NCBI GenBank assembly: GCA_041396905.1
Contig: JAWKXQ010000007.1
Location: 39,509 to 103,508, forward strand
Length of the DNA stretch: 64,000 nucleotides
DNA from: JACXVD01 sp020446665
Lineage (GTDB): Bacteria > Pseudomonadota > Alphaproteobacteria > Sphingomonadales > Sphingomonadaceae
Direction: 5' to 3'
Shown one piece after another: positions 19,442 through 28,245 of this stretch; positions within the stretch are counted from its first letter, which is position 1; each line of letters starts with the position of its first letter. The notes beneath the pieces were generated by a model that saw nothing but the letters and a program-made list of their open reading frames with translations, did not search any database and had not been told where the DNA came from. Position numbers and translations under genes: made by a program.

Positions 19442-19538
19442 CGTCATTGCGACCCCTGCCTTGAGCCGGGGCAAGCAATCCAAAGCGTAAAGCGAGACGC
19501 TCTGGATTGCCGCGTCGCTTCGCTCCTCGCAATGACGA
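19442..19538. repeat. Intergenic inverted repeat of CGTCATTGCGA type
   Basis: TCGTCATTGCGA at 19441-19452 is complemented by TCGCAATGACGA at 19527-19538, with inner arms GCAATCCA and TGGATTGC. This is a common intergenic repeat family in sphingomonads. It lies just after gcvPB and could serve as its terminator. The 338-nt spacer 19426-19763 otherwise contains no credible gene. Confidence 0.75.
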
Positions 19539-19660
19539 GTCAGTTGCTTGGCGTCTCACTTCTGGCTGACGCCAATTGTATGTTTTCGCCATAATTGCCG
19601 CTTTTTCGCGCAATTAGGGTCAAGGCGCTTGATCTTCCCTGCCATAGCGGCTTTCTAGGC

Positions 19661-19680
19661 ACCGGACCTGCGGGTCCGGT
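19661..19680. other. Perfect 8-bp hairpin with tetraloop
   Basis: ACCGGACC-TGCG-GGTCCGGT lies about 85 nt upstream of the cyclase ATG. No T-run follows. Role unknown: leader structure or weak terminator of upstream transcription. Confidence 0.5.
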
Positions 19681-19763
19681 CCCAATTGCCGCTAACAGGC
19701 GGGTCGCATCACATTATAAGGGACGGCAGCAACGGGGCCAGAAGCGGGGGAAACGCGGCACCT

Positions 19764-21791
19764 ATGCCTGATAGCACGCCTAAGAAAGTCAGCCTGCTCG
19801 CCAGCGGATGGAGCAATGTACGCTCCGCCGGGACGCAGCGTCTGGCGGTGACCGGCGTGCTGGTGCTGATCGCGCTGTTGCTGGCGCGGATGAGCTGGTC
19901 CTTTCCCATCACCGGCGATGCAGAGCGCGGCCTGTTTGATCTGCGCAGCTTTGTACTGGCCGAGCAGGTGGAACAGGATGACCGTATCCTGATGGTCGTG
20001 TTTGACGATCAGACGCTGATCAATGCGCGCAAGCGCTCTCCGCTGGATCGGGGCCTCTTGTCCGAAGCACTCGCCAATATCGACCAGATGGGGGCGAAGG
20101 CGATCGGGATCGATATTCTGTTCGACCAGCCGCAGGATGAAGATGAGCAGCTGATCGCAACCCTGCGTGGCATGCAGACGCCGACCTTCGTTGCCTATGC
20201 CGAAATGGAAACCAACGCAGACGATATCATTTATGAGCAGCAGCAATTTCTCGACAGTTTTCAGGCGCAGCTGGAAGGGAGCAAGGCGCAGGCTGCAAGT
20301 ATTCGGCTGGACAATGCCTTTGGCGTGACGCGCGTCTGGCCCAGTATCGAAGACCATTTGCCGCCCGTGCTGGGCAGGGCGATGATTATCGGCGCGGGCG
20401 AAGCCGACAAGGCATTGCCGGGATATACGGGCAGTATCAATTATCGCCTGCCTGCCTTTCCCGACACACCGGTTTACACCACGCTGCAGATCGACCTGTT
20501 CACTGATCCTGATCCTGATCTTGCCCCGATCATGGCGGAGCAAGTGGCGGGCAAATATGTGCTGATTGGCGGGGACATTATCGACTATGACCGCGTGGAT
20601 ACGACTTACACCAGCATAACCGGCGAAATGCCCGCCGGGCTGAGGGTCCATGCCGATCTGATCGCGCAAATGCTTGATGGCAAATCCTATGCTCCTATCG
20701 CCAGCTGGACGCTGTGGCTGCTCAGCCTGCTGGTGGTGCTGGCGGGTGTGCTCACTGGTCTGCTGGAGCTGCGCAACTGGAAGGTCTATCCGCTGCTGGG
20801 TTTCCAGTTCCTGATCTTTCTGGGCGTGCCCTTCCTGCTTCATGCGCGCGGGGTGGATACGATGGGGCTGCCTGCCTTTGGCTGGATGGCCGGGTGGTTC
20901 GTCGCCTTCGCTGCCGTAACCTCCGCCGCGCGCGCTTCCACGGCGGTGCAGCGGCAATTCGCGCAAGGGGCGCTGGGCAAATATATCCCGCGCTCGATTG
21001 CCGAGGAACTGGTGGAGAAGCCGCAGCTGCTGGCGCTGCATGGGGAGAAGAAGGAGATTTTCGTTCTCTTCTCGGACCTCGAAGGCTTCACCAAGATGAG
21101 CCATGCGCTGACGCCGGAAATGGTCGCGAAACTGCTCAATCGCTATCTCGAAATGCTCAGCCAGGTCGTGCTCGACCATGGCGGGGTGATCGACAAATTC
21201 GTGGGTGACGCAGTGGTTGCATTCTGGGGCGCGCCGATTGCCAAGCCCGGCGATGGCGAGCGTGCGGCGCAATGCGGCTATGCCATCTGGCAGGCGGGCG
21301 AGGCATTCCGCGAAGAAGTAGCTGCCATGGACCCGAACCTGCCCAAGATCGGCAAGACCCGCGTCGGTCTGCATTGGGGTGAAGCGGTGGTCGGCAATTT
21401 CGGTGGTGAGCGGCGTATCCAGTACACGGCGCTGGGCGATTCCATGAATACCGCCGCCCGGCTGGAAGCAGCCAACAAGCCGCTGCAAAGCTCCGTCATG
21501 GCGAGCCGGGAATTTGCCGAATTGTCTGACCTTGACTGGTGGCGGCCGATGGGCCGGGTGGTGCTGCGCGGGCGCGCGCGGCCTGTGAATTTGATGGAGC
21601 CAGCGCCTGACTTTCCCGTTCAGGATCGGCAAATGTTGGAACAGGCAATAGAGCTTATCGACAATAACCGGGCCGCAGCCATCGAACTGATCGAAGAGCT
21701 CGTCAGCCGCTATCCGGCTGACACGGCGCTGGAGAATCTGCTAATGCGTACCAAGAAACTGAATGAGGAGGGCGTTTATGTTCTCGGCTAA
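19764..21791 (+). CDS. CHASE2-domain class III adenylate/guanylate cyclase
   Basis: A 675-residue protein. It has one N-terminal TM segment (~20-38), a periplasmic CHASE2 sensor (~45-310; VVFDDQTL, GAKAIGIDILFDQP, GKYVLIGGDIIDYD, GLRVHADLIAQML), three TM helices (~315-395), then a class III cyclase domain (~430-600; LFSDLEGFTKMS, DKFVGDAVVAFWGAP, TRVGLHWGEAVVGNFGG). Metal-binding aspartates are present. It would make cAMP (or cGMP) in response to an extracytoplasmic signal. The ATG at 19764 was chosen over a longer frame for its fit to the TM start. It overlaps the next gene and begins the multihaem region, where a cNMP-binding oxidoreductase is the obvious target. Confidence 0.9.
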   Translation: MPDSTPKKVSLLASGWSNVRSAGTQRLAVTGVLVLIALLLARMSWSFPITGDAERGLFDLRSFVLAEQVEQDDRILMVVFDDQTLINARKRSPLDRGLLSEALANIDQMGAKAIGIDILFDQPQDEDEQLIATLRGMQTPTFVAYAEMETNADDIIYEQQQFLDSFQAQLEGSKAQAASIRLDNAFGVTRVWPSIEDHLPPVLGRAMIIGAGEADKALPGYTGSINYRLPAFPDTPVYTTLQIDLFTDPDPDLAPIMAEQVAGKYVLIGGDIIDYDRVDTTYTSITGEMPAGLRVHADLIAQMLDGKSYAPIASWTLWLLSLLVVLAGVLTGLLELRNWKVYPLLGFQFLIFLGVPFLLHARGVDTMGLPAFGWMAGWFVAFAAVTSAARASTAVQRQFAQGALGKYIPRSIAEELVEKPQLLALHGEKKEIFVLFSDLEGFTKMSHALTPEMVAKLLNRYLEMLSQVVLDHGGVIDKFVGDAVVAFWGAPIAKPGDGERAAQCGYAIWQAGEAFREEVAAMDPNLPKIGKTRVGLHWGEAVVGNFGGERRIQYTALGDSMNTAARLEAANKPLQSSVMASREFAELSDLDWWRPMGRVVLRGRARPVNLMEPAPDFPVQDRQMLEQAIELIDNNRAAAIELIEELVSRYPADTALENLLMRTKKLNEEGVYVLG

Positions 21792-22509
21792 GACACGGAT
21801 GAAAGCCATCGCGATGGCTGGCGCAGCTTTTGGGCTGGGGCTGGCAGGTGCCGCGCAGGCGGGCGTTGTCGTCGCGTCAAGCGGACCGTCGGCCAGCCAG
21901 TATCCCAAGGGCAAGAAGCTGGAGGATAATGATCGCATCGTGCTCAAGGATGGCGATTCGGTAACGATCCTCGATTCCAAGGGGACACGGGTGCTTTCAG
22001 GCCCCGGTACCAGGGTCGTCGGCGCGCGCGGCGCACCTAATCGTGCGAAATTCGCCATGCTCACCCGCCAGCGTTCGGCAACACGGGCCAGGACCGGGGC
22101 CGTGCGTGGCGGGGATGGCACGACGCTGACCAATTCCAATATCTGGAACGTCGACACCAGCATTTCCGGGACCATGTGCCTAGCAGACCCTTCGCTGGTG
22201 CGGCTGTGGCGCCCGACCAAGGATGGTGTAGCGACCTATTCCATCACTGCACCCAGTGGCGGAACGGTGAATGTGCTGTTCGATGAAGGCGATACAGATG
22301 CGCCATGGGACACTCAGCTCTTGCCGTTGAGCGAGGAAGTAGAATACACCATAAGAGGGCCTGGCGGTGTGCCGGAAAGCAAGGTGAGCTTTATCGTGCT
22401 GGAAACACCGCCCAATGAGCCAGAGGAACTGGCTGCTGTGCTGATCGACAAGGGATGCACATCGCAGCTTGATTTGCTGGCCAGCACTCTGGCAATGCCG
22501 CAAGGCTAA
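21778..22509 (+). CDS. Secreted hypothetical protein, partner of the CHASE2 cyclase
   Basis: A 243-residue protein with a signal peptide (AMAGAAFGLGLAGAAQA). The next ~70 residues (DRIVLKDGDSVTILDSKGTRVLSGPGTRVV) resemble the beta-rich FecR-like fold. The C-terminal half has two cysteines (CLADPSLVRLW and DKGCTSQLDLL) that could pair. ATG 21778 has GGAG 7 nt upstream; an in-frame ATG at 21763 is less likely. It overlaps the cyclase end, so the two are translationally coupled. The product may present a periplasmic signal to CHASE2. Function unknown. Confidence 0.75.
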   Translation: MFSAKTRMKAIAMAGAAFGLGLAGAAQAGVVVASSGPSASQYPKGKKLEDNDRIVLKDGDSVTILDSKGTRVLSGPGTRVVGARGAPNRAKFAMLTRQRSATRARTGAVRGGDGTTLTNSNIWNVDTSISGTMCLADPSLVRLWRPTKDGVATYSITAPSGGTVNVLFDEGDTDAPWDTQLLPLSEEVEYTIRGPGGVPESKVSFIVLETPPNEPEELAAVLIDKGCTSQLDLLASTLAMPQG

Positions 22510-22579
22510 GCCAGAGGCGAACAGTAAGAGACCGGGTCGCAGCGGGCCAGCGATACGCGCAGGCTCGCCGGTACAATCC

Positions 22580-22611
22580 CAGACCTTCGGGTCTGATGCC
22601 CAGGGGGGCAT
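22580..22611 (+). other. Two back-to-back hairpins in the 390-nt leader
   Basis: CAGACC-TTCG-GGTCTG (22580-22595) is followed at once by ATGCCC-AGGG-GGGCAT (22596-22611). Both stems are perfect 6-bp stems with tetraloops, the first the stable TTCG type. There is no T-run. They sit in the spacer 22510-22898 that separates the cyclase pair from the cytochrome operon and may be part of a structured leader. Confidence 0.5.
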
Positions 22612-22647
22612 TCCCGTCGCATATGCAGCGGGAGAGGGAGGCAGACG

Positions 22648-22902
22648 ATGTATCGGGCCGGTCCGATGCAGGCACCCGCAAGTGGGGGCCGCAATGTTTT
22701 TTTGCTGGCAGGGTCGACAGGCCCTGTCGCTGCTCATGCGTCCCGCCGGGTGCATGCAACGCTTTGCATCGCTGAATCCGAAATCCATTTGCCCGAAGCC
22801 CTTGTCCGCGCAGCCGATTTGCGCGACAGTGCTGAAGGTGCCGCGCGGGCTTGCCCGGTCGGCAACGGGGGACATCTTACCCATGGGGAGGGTAACGCGT
22901 GA
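22648..22902 (+). CDS. Possible small leader protein before the five-haem cytochrome
   Basis: An 84-codon frame with a strong ribosome-binding site (GGGAGAGGGAGG, 6 nt before ATG 22648). Its stop overlaps the cytochrome start as GTGA. The product has no signal peptide, TM segment or recognised domain and has two cysteines. The site and coupling argue for real translation, perhaps to regulate the downstream cytochrome. Composition is not convincing as a folded protein. Confidence 0.35.
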   Translation: MYRAGPMQAPASGGRNVFLLAGSTGPVAAHASRRVHATLCIAESEIHLPEALVRAADLRDSAEGAARACPVGNGGHLTHGEGNA

Positions 22903-24347
22903 CGCAGCAGCAATCCGCGATTCAGGTACCGTTCTTGGCGCGCGTCAGGGGCTGGTCCCTTGCGCGCAAACTCTCCTTGTTTGCGATTCCCGCTCTGTTC
23001 GGCCTGGCTACCGCCAGCAGCATGGGCGCTGCCCCGCAGGCGCAGGCCGCCGGTGGCTCGGGCACTTATGAAGGCGTGGCGAGCTGCGCCGGTTCGACCT
23101 GCCATGGCCGGGCAGAGGGCAATGGCGAAGTCGTGCGTCAGGATGAAATCGCCACCTGGCAGGAGCCTTCCTCACCCAGCGGCGCGCATAGCCGCGCCTT
23201 TGCCGTGCTGGGCAGCCCGCGGGGCAAGCAGATTGCCGCCAGCCTTGGGCTTGGCCCGGCAACATCGGCGCAGGCTTGCCTGGGCTGCCATGCAACCTAT
23301 GCGCCAGCCGCCCAGCGCGGGGCGCGTTTCCAGCTGACCGATGGGGTGGGCTGCGAAAGCTGCCACGGCCCCTCTGGCGGCTGGCTGTCGAGCCATTATT
23401 CGCTGTTTGACGGGGTGCGGGCACAGCCGGTTTCCCATGCCTCCAATGTCGCCAATGGCCTGATCCCGCTGGACCAGCCGCAAGCGCGGGCCAAGGTCTG
23501 CCTCGACTGCCATTTCGGCAGCACCGATACAGGGCAATTCGTGACGCATGAAATGATGGCGGCAGGCCATCCGCGCGTTTCCTTCGAACTCGACCTGTTC
23601 AGCGCGCTGCAGCAGCATCACGAAATTGATGGCGATTACGTTGATCGCAAGGGGCGGTTGGACAGTGTGAAGCTGTGGGCCGTGGGCCAGGCCGAGGCGG
23701 TGCGCCGCTCGACCGATCTCTATGCCCGCCCGCAATTCGGGATGCAGGGGCTGTTCCCTGAATATTACTTCTTCGATTGCCATAGCTGCCATCGGCCGAT
23801 TTTTGACGGGCCCAAGGCGACCCGCACTTTCGAGACCAATCCGGGCCGCCCGATCCCCTTTGGCACGGCGCCTTATAATGATGAGAGTATCATCATGCTC
23901 TCTGCCGTCAGCCGGGCACTGGCTCCCGGGGCCGCTGCCAGCTTTGACGCAGCGAGCAAGGATTTCCACCGTTCGATGGGGCTGGGCAGGGCCGAATCGC
24001 AAAAGGCGGCTGTCCGCTTGCGTGACAGTGCCGGGGCGCTGTCTGATGCGCTGGCCGGGCGCAGCTATTCCAGCAATGATGCCTTTACGGTCATCGCCAA
24101 TATCGGGGCGGAAGCGACCAGCGCGCGCTTTACTGACTATACCGGATCGGCACAGGCGGTGATGGCGGTGGATACGCTGCTCAATTCCCTGGTGCGGGAA
24201 GGGCGGATCACCAATGGCGCGGCTGCTGGGATCAGAGCGGATATCAACCGCGCCTATGCCGCAGTGCGCAATCCGCAGGCCTATCGTCCCAAGGAATTCC
24301 GCGCCTCACTTGGCCGGGCAGTCCGTGCGATCGGAGCTTTGCGGTGA
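22899..24347 (+). CDS. Five-haem c-type cytochrome (c554-like)
   Basis: A 482-residue exported cytochrome. The signal sequence (~20-51) ends near QAQAAGG. Haem sites are CAGSTCH (63-69, an unusual CX4CH), CLGCH (127-131), CESCH (152-156), CLDCH (201-205) and CHSCH (294-298). The last ~180 residues carry none and are mostly helical. Early motifs (YEGVASCAGSTCHG, GVGCESCHGP) resemble the cytochrome c554/multihaem c family. GTG at 22899 has GGGGAGG at ideal spacing. It overlaps the next gene and is likely a periplasmic electron carrier for the porin/ten-haem proteins downstream. Confidence 0.88.
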   Translation: MTQQQSAIQVPFLARVRGWSLARKLSLFAIPALFGLATASSMGAAPQAQAAGGSGTYEGVASCAGSTCHGRAEGNGEVVRQDEIATWQEPSSPSGAHSRAFAVLGSPRGKQIAASLGLGPATSAQACLGCHATYAPAAQRGARFQLTDGVGCESCHGPSGGWLSSHYSLFDGVRAQPVSHASNVANGLIPLDQPQARAKVCLDCHFGSTDTGQFVTHEMMAAGHPRVSFELDLFSALQQHHEIDGDYVDRKGRLDSVKLWAVGQAEAVRRSTDLYARPQFGMQGLFPEYYFFDCHSCHRPIFDGPKATRTFETNPGRPIPFGTAPYNDESIIMLSAVSRALAPGAAASFDAASKDFHRSMGLGRAESQKAAVRLRDSAGALSDALAGRSYSSNDAFTVIANIGAEATSARFTDYTGSAQAVMAVDTLLNSLVREGRITNGAAAGIRADINRAYAAVRNPQAYRPKEFRASLGRAVRAIGALR

Positions 24348-26368
24348 TGCGGGGGCTGGGCGGCAAACTCTTCTGCCTCGCAGGGGCGCTGGCACTCGCA
24401 GCCTGCGGCGGCGGCGGGGGTAGTGGCGGCGGCTCGACCGGCGGCGGGAGCACAGGCGGAGGCAGTAGCGGCGGCGGTGGCGGAACTTCCACGGGCGGTT
24501 TGTTCACTCCGCCCGCGCAGGTTGCTCTCAGCGCGGCTGAAGTGCAGCAGATCATCGCTCAAGCTGCGGGTGAAGCGCAGACGCGGGGCCAGCCATCGGT
24601 GATCGCAGTGACGGACCGGGTCGGCAATGTGCTCGCCGTGTTCAGCATGACCGGCGCCCCTGCCATGACAAAGGTCAGCACGCAGACGATTGGCGGGCAA
24701 GCCGCGGCCGGGCAGGAAATCGGGCTGCAGGGGGCCATGGTTCCCTCCACCGCCGCAGCGATCGCGAAAGCCATCACCGGGGCCTATCTGTCCAGCGGTG
24801 GCAATGCCTTCTCCAGCCGCACCGCTAGCCAGATTGTGCAGCAGCATTTCCCGCCTGCGCCCACATCGGTGGGGCTGGAAAGCGGCCCGCTTTTTGGCGT
24901 GCAGTTCAGCCAGTTGCCCTGTTCCGACCTTTCCGAGCGGTTCAACCCGATGGGCGGGTCCGGCGCGCTGATCGGCCCCAAGCGTTCGCCGCTGGGGCTT
25001 GCTGCTGATCCGGGTGGCTTCCCGCTTTACAAGAACGGTCTGGTCGTGGGCGGCATCGGCGTGATGGGCGATGGCGATTACGGCTATGACGACAATATCC
25101 TCGATACCGACGCGGATAATGATGAAGCCATCGCCTTTGCCGGGGCGCAGGGCTTCCTGCCGCCGGATGAAATCCGCGCTGACCGTATCCCGGTGGACGG
25201 CACGACGCTCCGTTTCAGCGATGCGACAGCCGCTGATATCGGCCCGCTCCAGACCAGCTTTGGCGCGGTAAACGGTCCACTTGGCGGGCTGGTGGCGGTG
25301 GCAGGCTATAGCGATGGCACGCTCCGTGCGGGCACCGCCTATGGCAGCGAGGCCTCCGGCATTCGCGCCAGTACAGCGGCGGAATTCTCCAACCGCGATG
25401 CCTTTGTGCTGACCGATGGTGCGGGCAATAACCGCTATCCGATCCGTGGCGGCACAGATGGAGCTGCCGTCGGTACACCGCTTACTGCCGCAGAAGTTCG
25501 CGCGGTGCTGGAAGAGGCTTTCACTGTCCTGTCCCGCGCCCGCGCGCAGATCCGACGCCCGCTGGACAGCCGGATGCAGGCGTCGATCAGCATTGTCGAT
25601 ACGAACGGCCAGATCCTTGGCCTTGTGCGTTCGCCGGACGGGCCGATCTTCGGCACGGATGTCTCGCTGCAGAAAGCGCGCACGGCGACATTCTTCTCCA
25701 ACCAGGTGGCTGGCAGTGAATTGCTGGCCACTCCGGTTGTGCCGGGCGTTGCCAATGTTCCCGCCTATGTCCAGCGCGTGCGGACTTTCCTCAATGATGC
25801 CACGGCGCTGACGGGCACCTTCGCCTTTGCGGATCGCTCGGGCGGCAATCTTTCGCGGCCTTACTTCCCCGATGGTGAAGTCGCGCGCCCGCCGGGGCCG
25901 CTTTCGGTCGAGCAATCGAACCAGTGGAGCCCCTTCGCGGTTGGCCTGCAAACCGATCTCGTGACACCCAATATCGGTGCGCATGTCGCCTTTATCGCCA
26001 ATAATGGCACAAGCGCGGACACGCCGCGCAGTTGCACGCAATTGCCGGCAACCTCGCAGGGGACACCGCGCATTGCCAATGGCATCCAGATTTTCCCCGG
26101 TTCCGTGCCGATCTATCGCGGTAACCAGCTGGTTGGCGGGATCGGCGTGTCGGGCGACGGGATCGATCAGGATGACATGGTCGCCTTCCTCGGCACGCAT
26201 AATGCCGGGCTGCGGGTGGGTGGCATCGGCAATGCCGATCCTTCGATTCGGGCTGACAGGATCGTGGTCAGCCTTGCGGGCGGGGCTTCGGTCCGGCTGC
26301 GCTATGTCAGTTGCCCCTTCGCGCCGTTCCTCGACACGGCCGACCAGAATGTGTGTCAGGGCCTGTAA
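24344..26368 (+). CDS. Lipoprotein with two HbpS/GlcG-like haem-binding domains
   Basis: A 674-residue protein. The lipoprotein signal peptide (LAGALALAAC) is followed by a long Gly/Ser linker. Two related modules follow: residues ~65-340 (LSAAEVQQIIAQAAGEA, VIAVTDRVGNVLAVFSM) and ~385-660 (LTAAEVRAVLEEAF, ASISIVDTNGQILGLVRSP). Both resemble the GlcG/HbpS domain, and each ends in a GGIGVxGDG segment. HbpS proteins bind haem or sense redox state extracellularly. GTG 24344, immediately followed by ATG, overlaps the cytochrome stop. Being coupled on both sides to cytochrome and barrel genes, it is probably a surface or periplasmic haem-linked subunit. Confidence 0.8.
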   Translation: MMRGLGGKLFCLAGALALAACGGGGGSGGGSTGGGSTGGGSSGGGGGTSTGGLFTPPAQVALSAAEVQQIIAQAAGEAQTRGQPSVIAVTDRVGNVLAVFSMTGAPAMTKVSTQTIGGQAAAGQEIGLQGAMVPSTAAAIAKAITGAYLSSGGNAFSSRTASQIVQQHFPPAPTSVGLESGPLFGVQFSQLPCSDLSERFNPMGGSGALIGPKRSPLGLAADPGGFPLYKNGLVVGGIGVMGDGDYGYDDNILDTDADNDEAIAFAGAQGFLPPDEIRADRIPVDGTTLRFSDATAADIGPLQTSFGAVNGPLGGLVAVAGYSDGTLRAGTAYGSEASGIRASTAAEFSNRDAFVLTDGAGNNRYPIRGGTDGAAVGTPLTAAEVRAVLEEAFTVLSRARAQIRRPLDSRMQASISIVDTNGQILGLVRSPDGPIFGTDVSLQKARTATFFSNQVAGSELLATPVVPGVANVPAYVQRVRTFLNDATALTGTFAFADRSGGNLSRPYFPDGEVARPPGPLSVEQSNQWSPFAVGLQTDLVTPNIGAHVAFIANNGTSADTPRSCTQLPATSQGTPRIANGIQIFPGSVPIYRGNQLVGGIGVSGDGIDQDDMVAFLGTHNAGLRVGGIGNADPSIRADRIVVSLAGGASVRLRYVSCPFAPFLDTADQNVCQGL

Positions 26369-28245
26369 TGAGCGCGCCCTTCCTCATCCCGCTCGTCTTG
26401 CAGCAGGCCGCCAGCGGCGAATTGCCGCCGCAGGAGCCGGAGCAGCCGGTGGCAGTAGAAGCTGCGGCAGAGCCGGTTGCTGAAATTCCCTATGACGAGC
26501 AGACTGTTGCGCCGATAGAGCCGGACCTGATCGAAGGCCGCCGTCGGCCCGGCTATAATAATGAACTGCCCGATCGCGCGAGCCAGGACAATGAAGGCGC
26601 CGTGCGCGCGCCACCGCCCGAAGCTTTCCCAACCGATCAGGTACCGATCCCTGATCGCTGGCGGCTGATCCAGACGCTGGGCGTGGTGAAGGAGAGCATC
26701 TGGGACCCCTATCACCAGAACACCTATAAGGGTGACCGGCCGATCAATCCGGACAAGGTGCCATGGCTGCCGATCAAGGAGGATGACTGGTTCTTCGTCC
26801 TCAACGCCATCAGCGATACAGTGATCGAACCGCGCACTTTCCCCATTCCGGTGGGGGTGCAAACCACAGCGGACCCGGACCGGCTGGACGTGTTCGGCAA
26901 TGATTTCAGCACGGTCCTGTCGCAGACCTTCATCGTCGGCGGTGCGCTGCTGAAGGGGATGACGGCGTTCAAGCCGCCGACTGTCGAATATCGTCTGACC
27001 ATGGCGTTCAACGTCAATTATGTCGATGTGCCCGAACGGCGCGTGCTGTTTGTCGAACCGAGCAAGCCAACCCACCGGACGGATTATTTCCTCGGTGTGC
27101 AGGAGGCGTTTGTCGATTACCACTTTGGCCAGTTCGACAATTCGCGCTTTGATTTCATCTCGGCGCGGGTCGGCATTCAGCCCTTCCAGTCGGATTTCCG
27201 TGGCTTCCTGTTCAATGACAACCAGCTGGGCATCCGGATTTTCGGCAATCGCGACAATAACCGGCTGCAGTTCAATCTGGGCGCTTTCTGGCGGCTGGAA
27301 AAAGATACCAATAGCGGCCTCAACGCGATCCTGCAGAAGCCGCGCGATGATTTCGTGTTCGTCGCTAATGTCTATCGCCAGGATTTCCTGATCCCGGCGC
27401 TGACCAGCCAGTTCACCGTCGTTTATAACCGCAATCGCGAAGGCAATGACGTCCAGATTGACGACAATGGCTTCCCCGTGCGCCCCGCCTTGCTGGGCGA
27501 TCTGCGCGGGCGTGATTATGATGTGGTCTATCTCGGCTATAATGCCGATGGCCGGGTGGGGCGGATCAATGTCACGGCCAGTGCCTATGCCGCGCTGGGG
27601 GAAGACCGGAACAGCTTCTTCACCAGCCAGCCCGCCAATATCCGCGCTTTCTTTGCTGCAGCTGAGCTGAGCTATGACAAGGACTGGATGCGTTTCCGCC
27701 TCTCCGGCGCCTATGCCAGCGGGGACAGCGACCCCTATGACAATACCGAAGGCGGGTTTGACGCGATCTTTGAAAACCCGGTCTTTGCCGGGGCAGACAC
27801 CTCTTACTGGGTGCGCCAGACGATCCCCTTTGCCGGGGGCGGGCGCGTCATCAGCGTGAATGGCCGTAACGGCATCCTCAACTCGCTGCGGTCGAGCAAG
27901 GAACAGGGCCAGTCCAACTTCAACAATCCCGGGCTGATGCTGGTGGGGGCAGGGGCCGATTTCGACCTGTCGCCGGAACTGCGTGTGTCGGCCAATGCCA
28001 ATCATCTGTGGTTTGAAGATACCGCAGTGATGCAGGCGCTGCGCAACGAAGGTTCCATCCCCAAGGATATTGGCTGGGATCTGTCGGCGGCGGCGATCTG
28101 GCGGCCCAAGGCAACCCAGAACATCGTCGTGCGCCTGTCGGGCGCGGCGCTGCTTTCCGGCGGGGGTTTCCGCGACCTGTTCGACAATCTCGGTAATGAC
28201 CGCAATTATTATTCGGTGCTGGCAAACGTGACCTTTTCCTACTGA
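26368..28245 (+). CDS. Outer-membrane beta-barrel protein of the cytochrome operon
   Basis: A 625-residue protein. An acidic/proline-rich N-terminal stretch is followed by ~500 residues of alternating hydrophobic beta strands (FNVNYVDVPERRVLFVEP, RLQFNLGAFWRLEKD, YDVVYLGYNADGRVGRINV), ending in VTFSY, the terminal-aromatic signature read by BAM. Predicted start ATG at 26368 overlaps the lipoprotein stop (TAATG). No obvious CXXCH is present, so it is not itself a cytochrome. It is analogous to barrels of porin-cytochrome conduits (MtrB, OmbB), but not evidently homologous by any motif I can see. Confidence 0.82.
   Translation: MSAPFLIPLVLQQAASGELPPQEPEQPVAVEAAAEPVAEIPYDEQTVAPIEPDLIEGRRRPGYNNELPDRASQDNEGAVRAPPPEAFPTDQVPIPDRWRLIQTLGVVKESIWDPYHQNTYKGDRPINPDKVPWLPIKEDDWFFVLNAISDTVIEPRTFPIPVGVQTTADPDRLDVFGNDFSTVLSQTFIVGGALLKGMTAFKPPTVEYRLTMAFNVNYVDVPERRVLFVEPSKPTHRTDYFLGVQEAFVDYHFGQFDNSRFDFISARVGIQPFQSDFRGFLFNDNQLGIRIFGNRDNNRLQFNLGAFWRLEKDTNSGLNAILQKPRDDFVFVANVYRQDFLIPALTSQFTVVYNRNREGNDVQIDDNGFPVRPALLGDLRGRDYDVVYLGYNADGRVGRINVTASAYAALGEDRNSFFTSQPANIRAFFAAAELSYDKDWMRFRLSGAYASGDSDPYDNTEGGFDAIFENPVFAGADTSYWVRQTIPFAGGGRVISVNGRNGILNSLRSSKEQGQSNFNNPGLMLVGAGADFDLSPELRVSANANHLWFEDTAVMQALRNEGSIPKDIGWDLSAAAIWRPKATQNIVVRLSGAALLSGGGFRDLFDNLGNDRNYYSVLANVTFSY

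Noticed and set aside
19692..21632. Reverse-strand frame of 646 codons opposite the CHASE2 cyclase
   Set aside because: No domain or start signal; the forward frame shows full CHASE2 and cyclase motifs.
24420..24500. Gly/Ser-coding GGCGGC-rich tract considered as a repeat or CRISPR-like array
   Set aside because: It is a low-complexity linker after a lipobox in the reading frame; no spaced direct repeats. No CRISPR array is present anywhere in the window.
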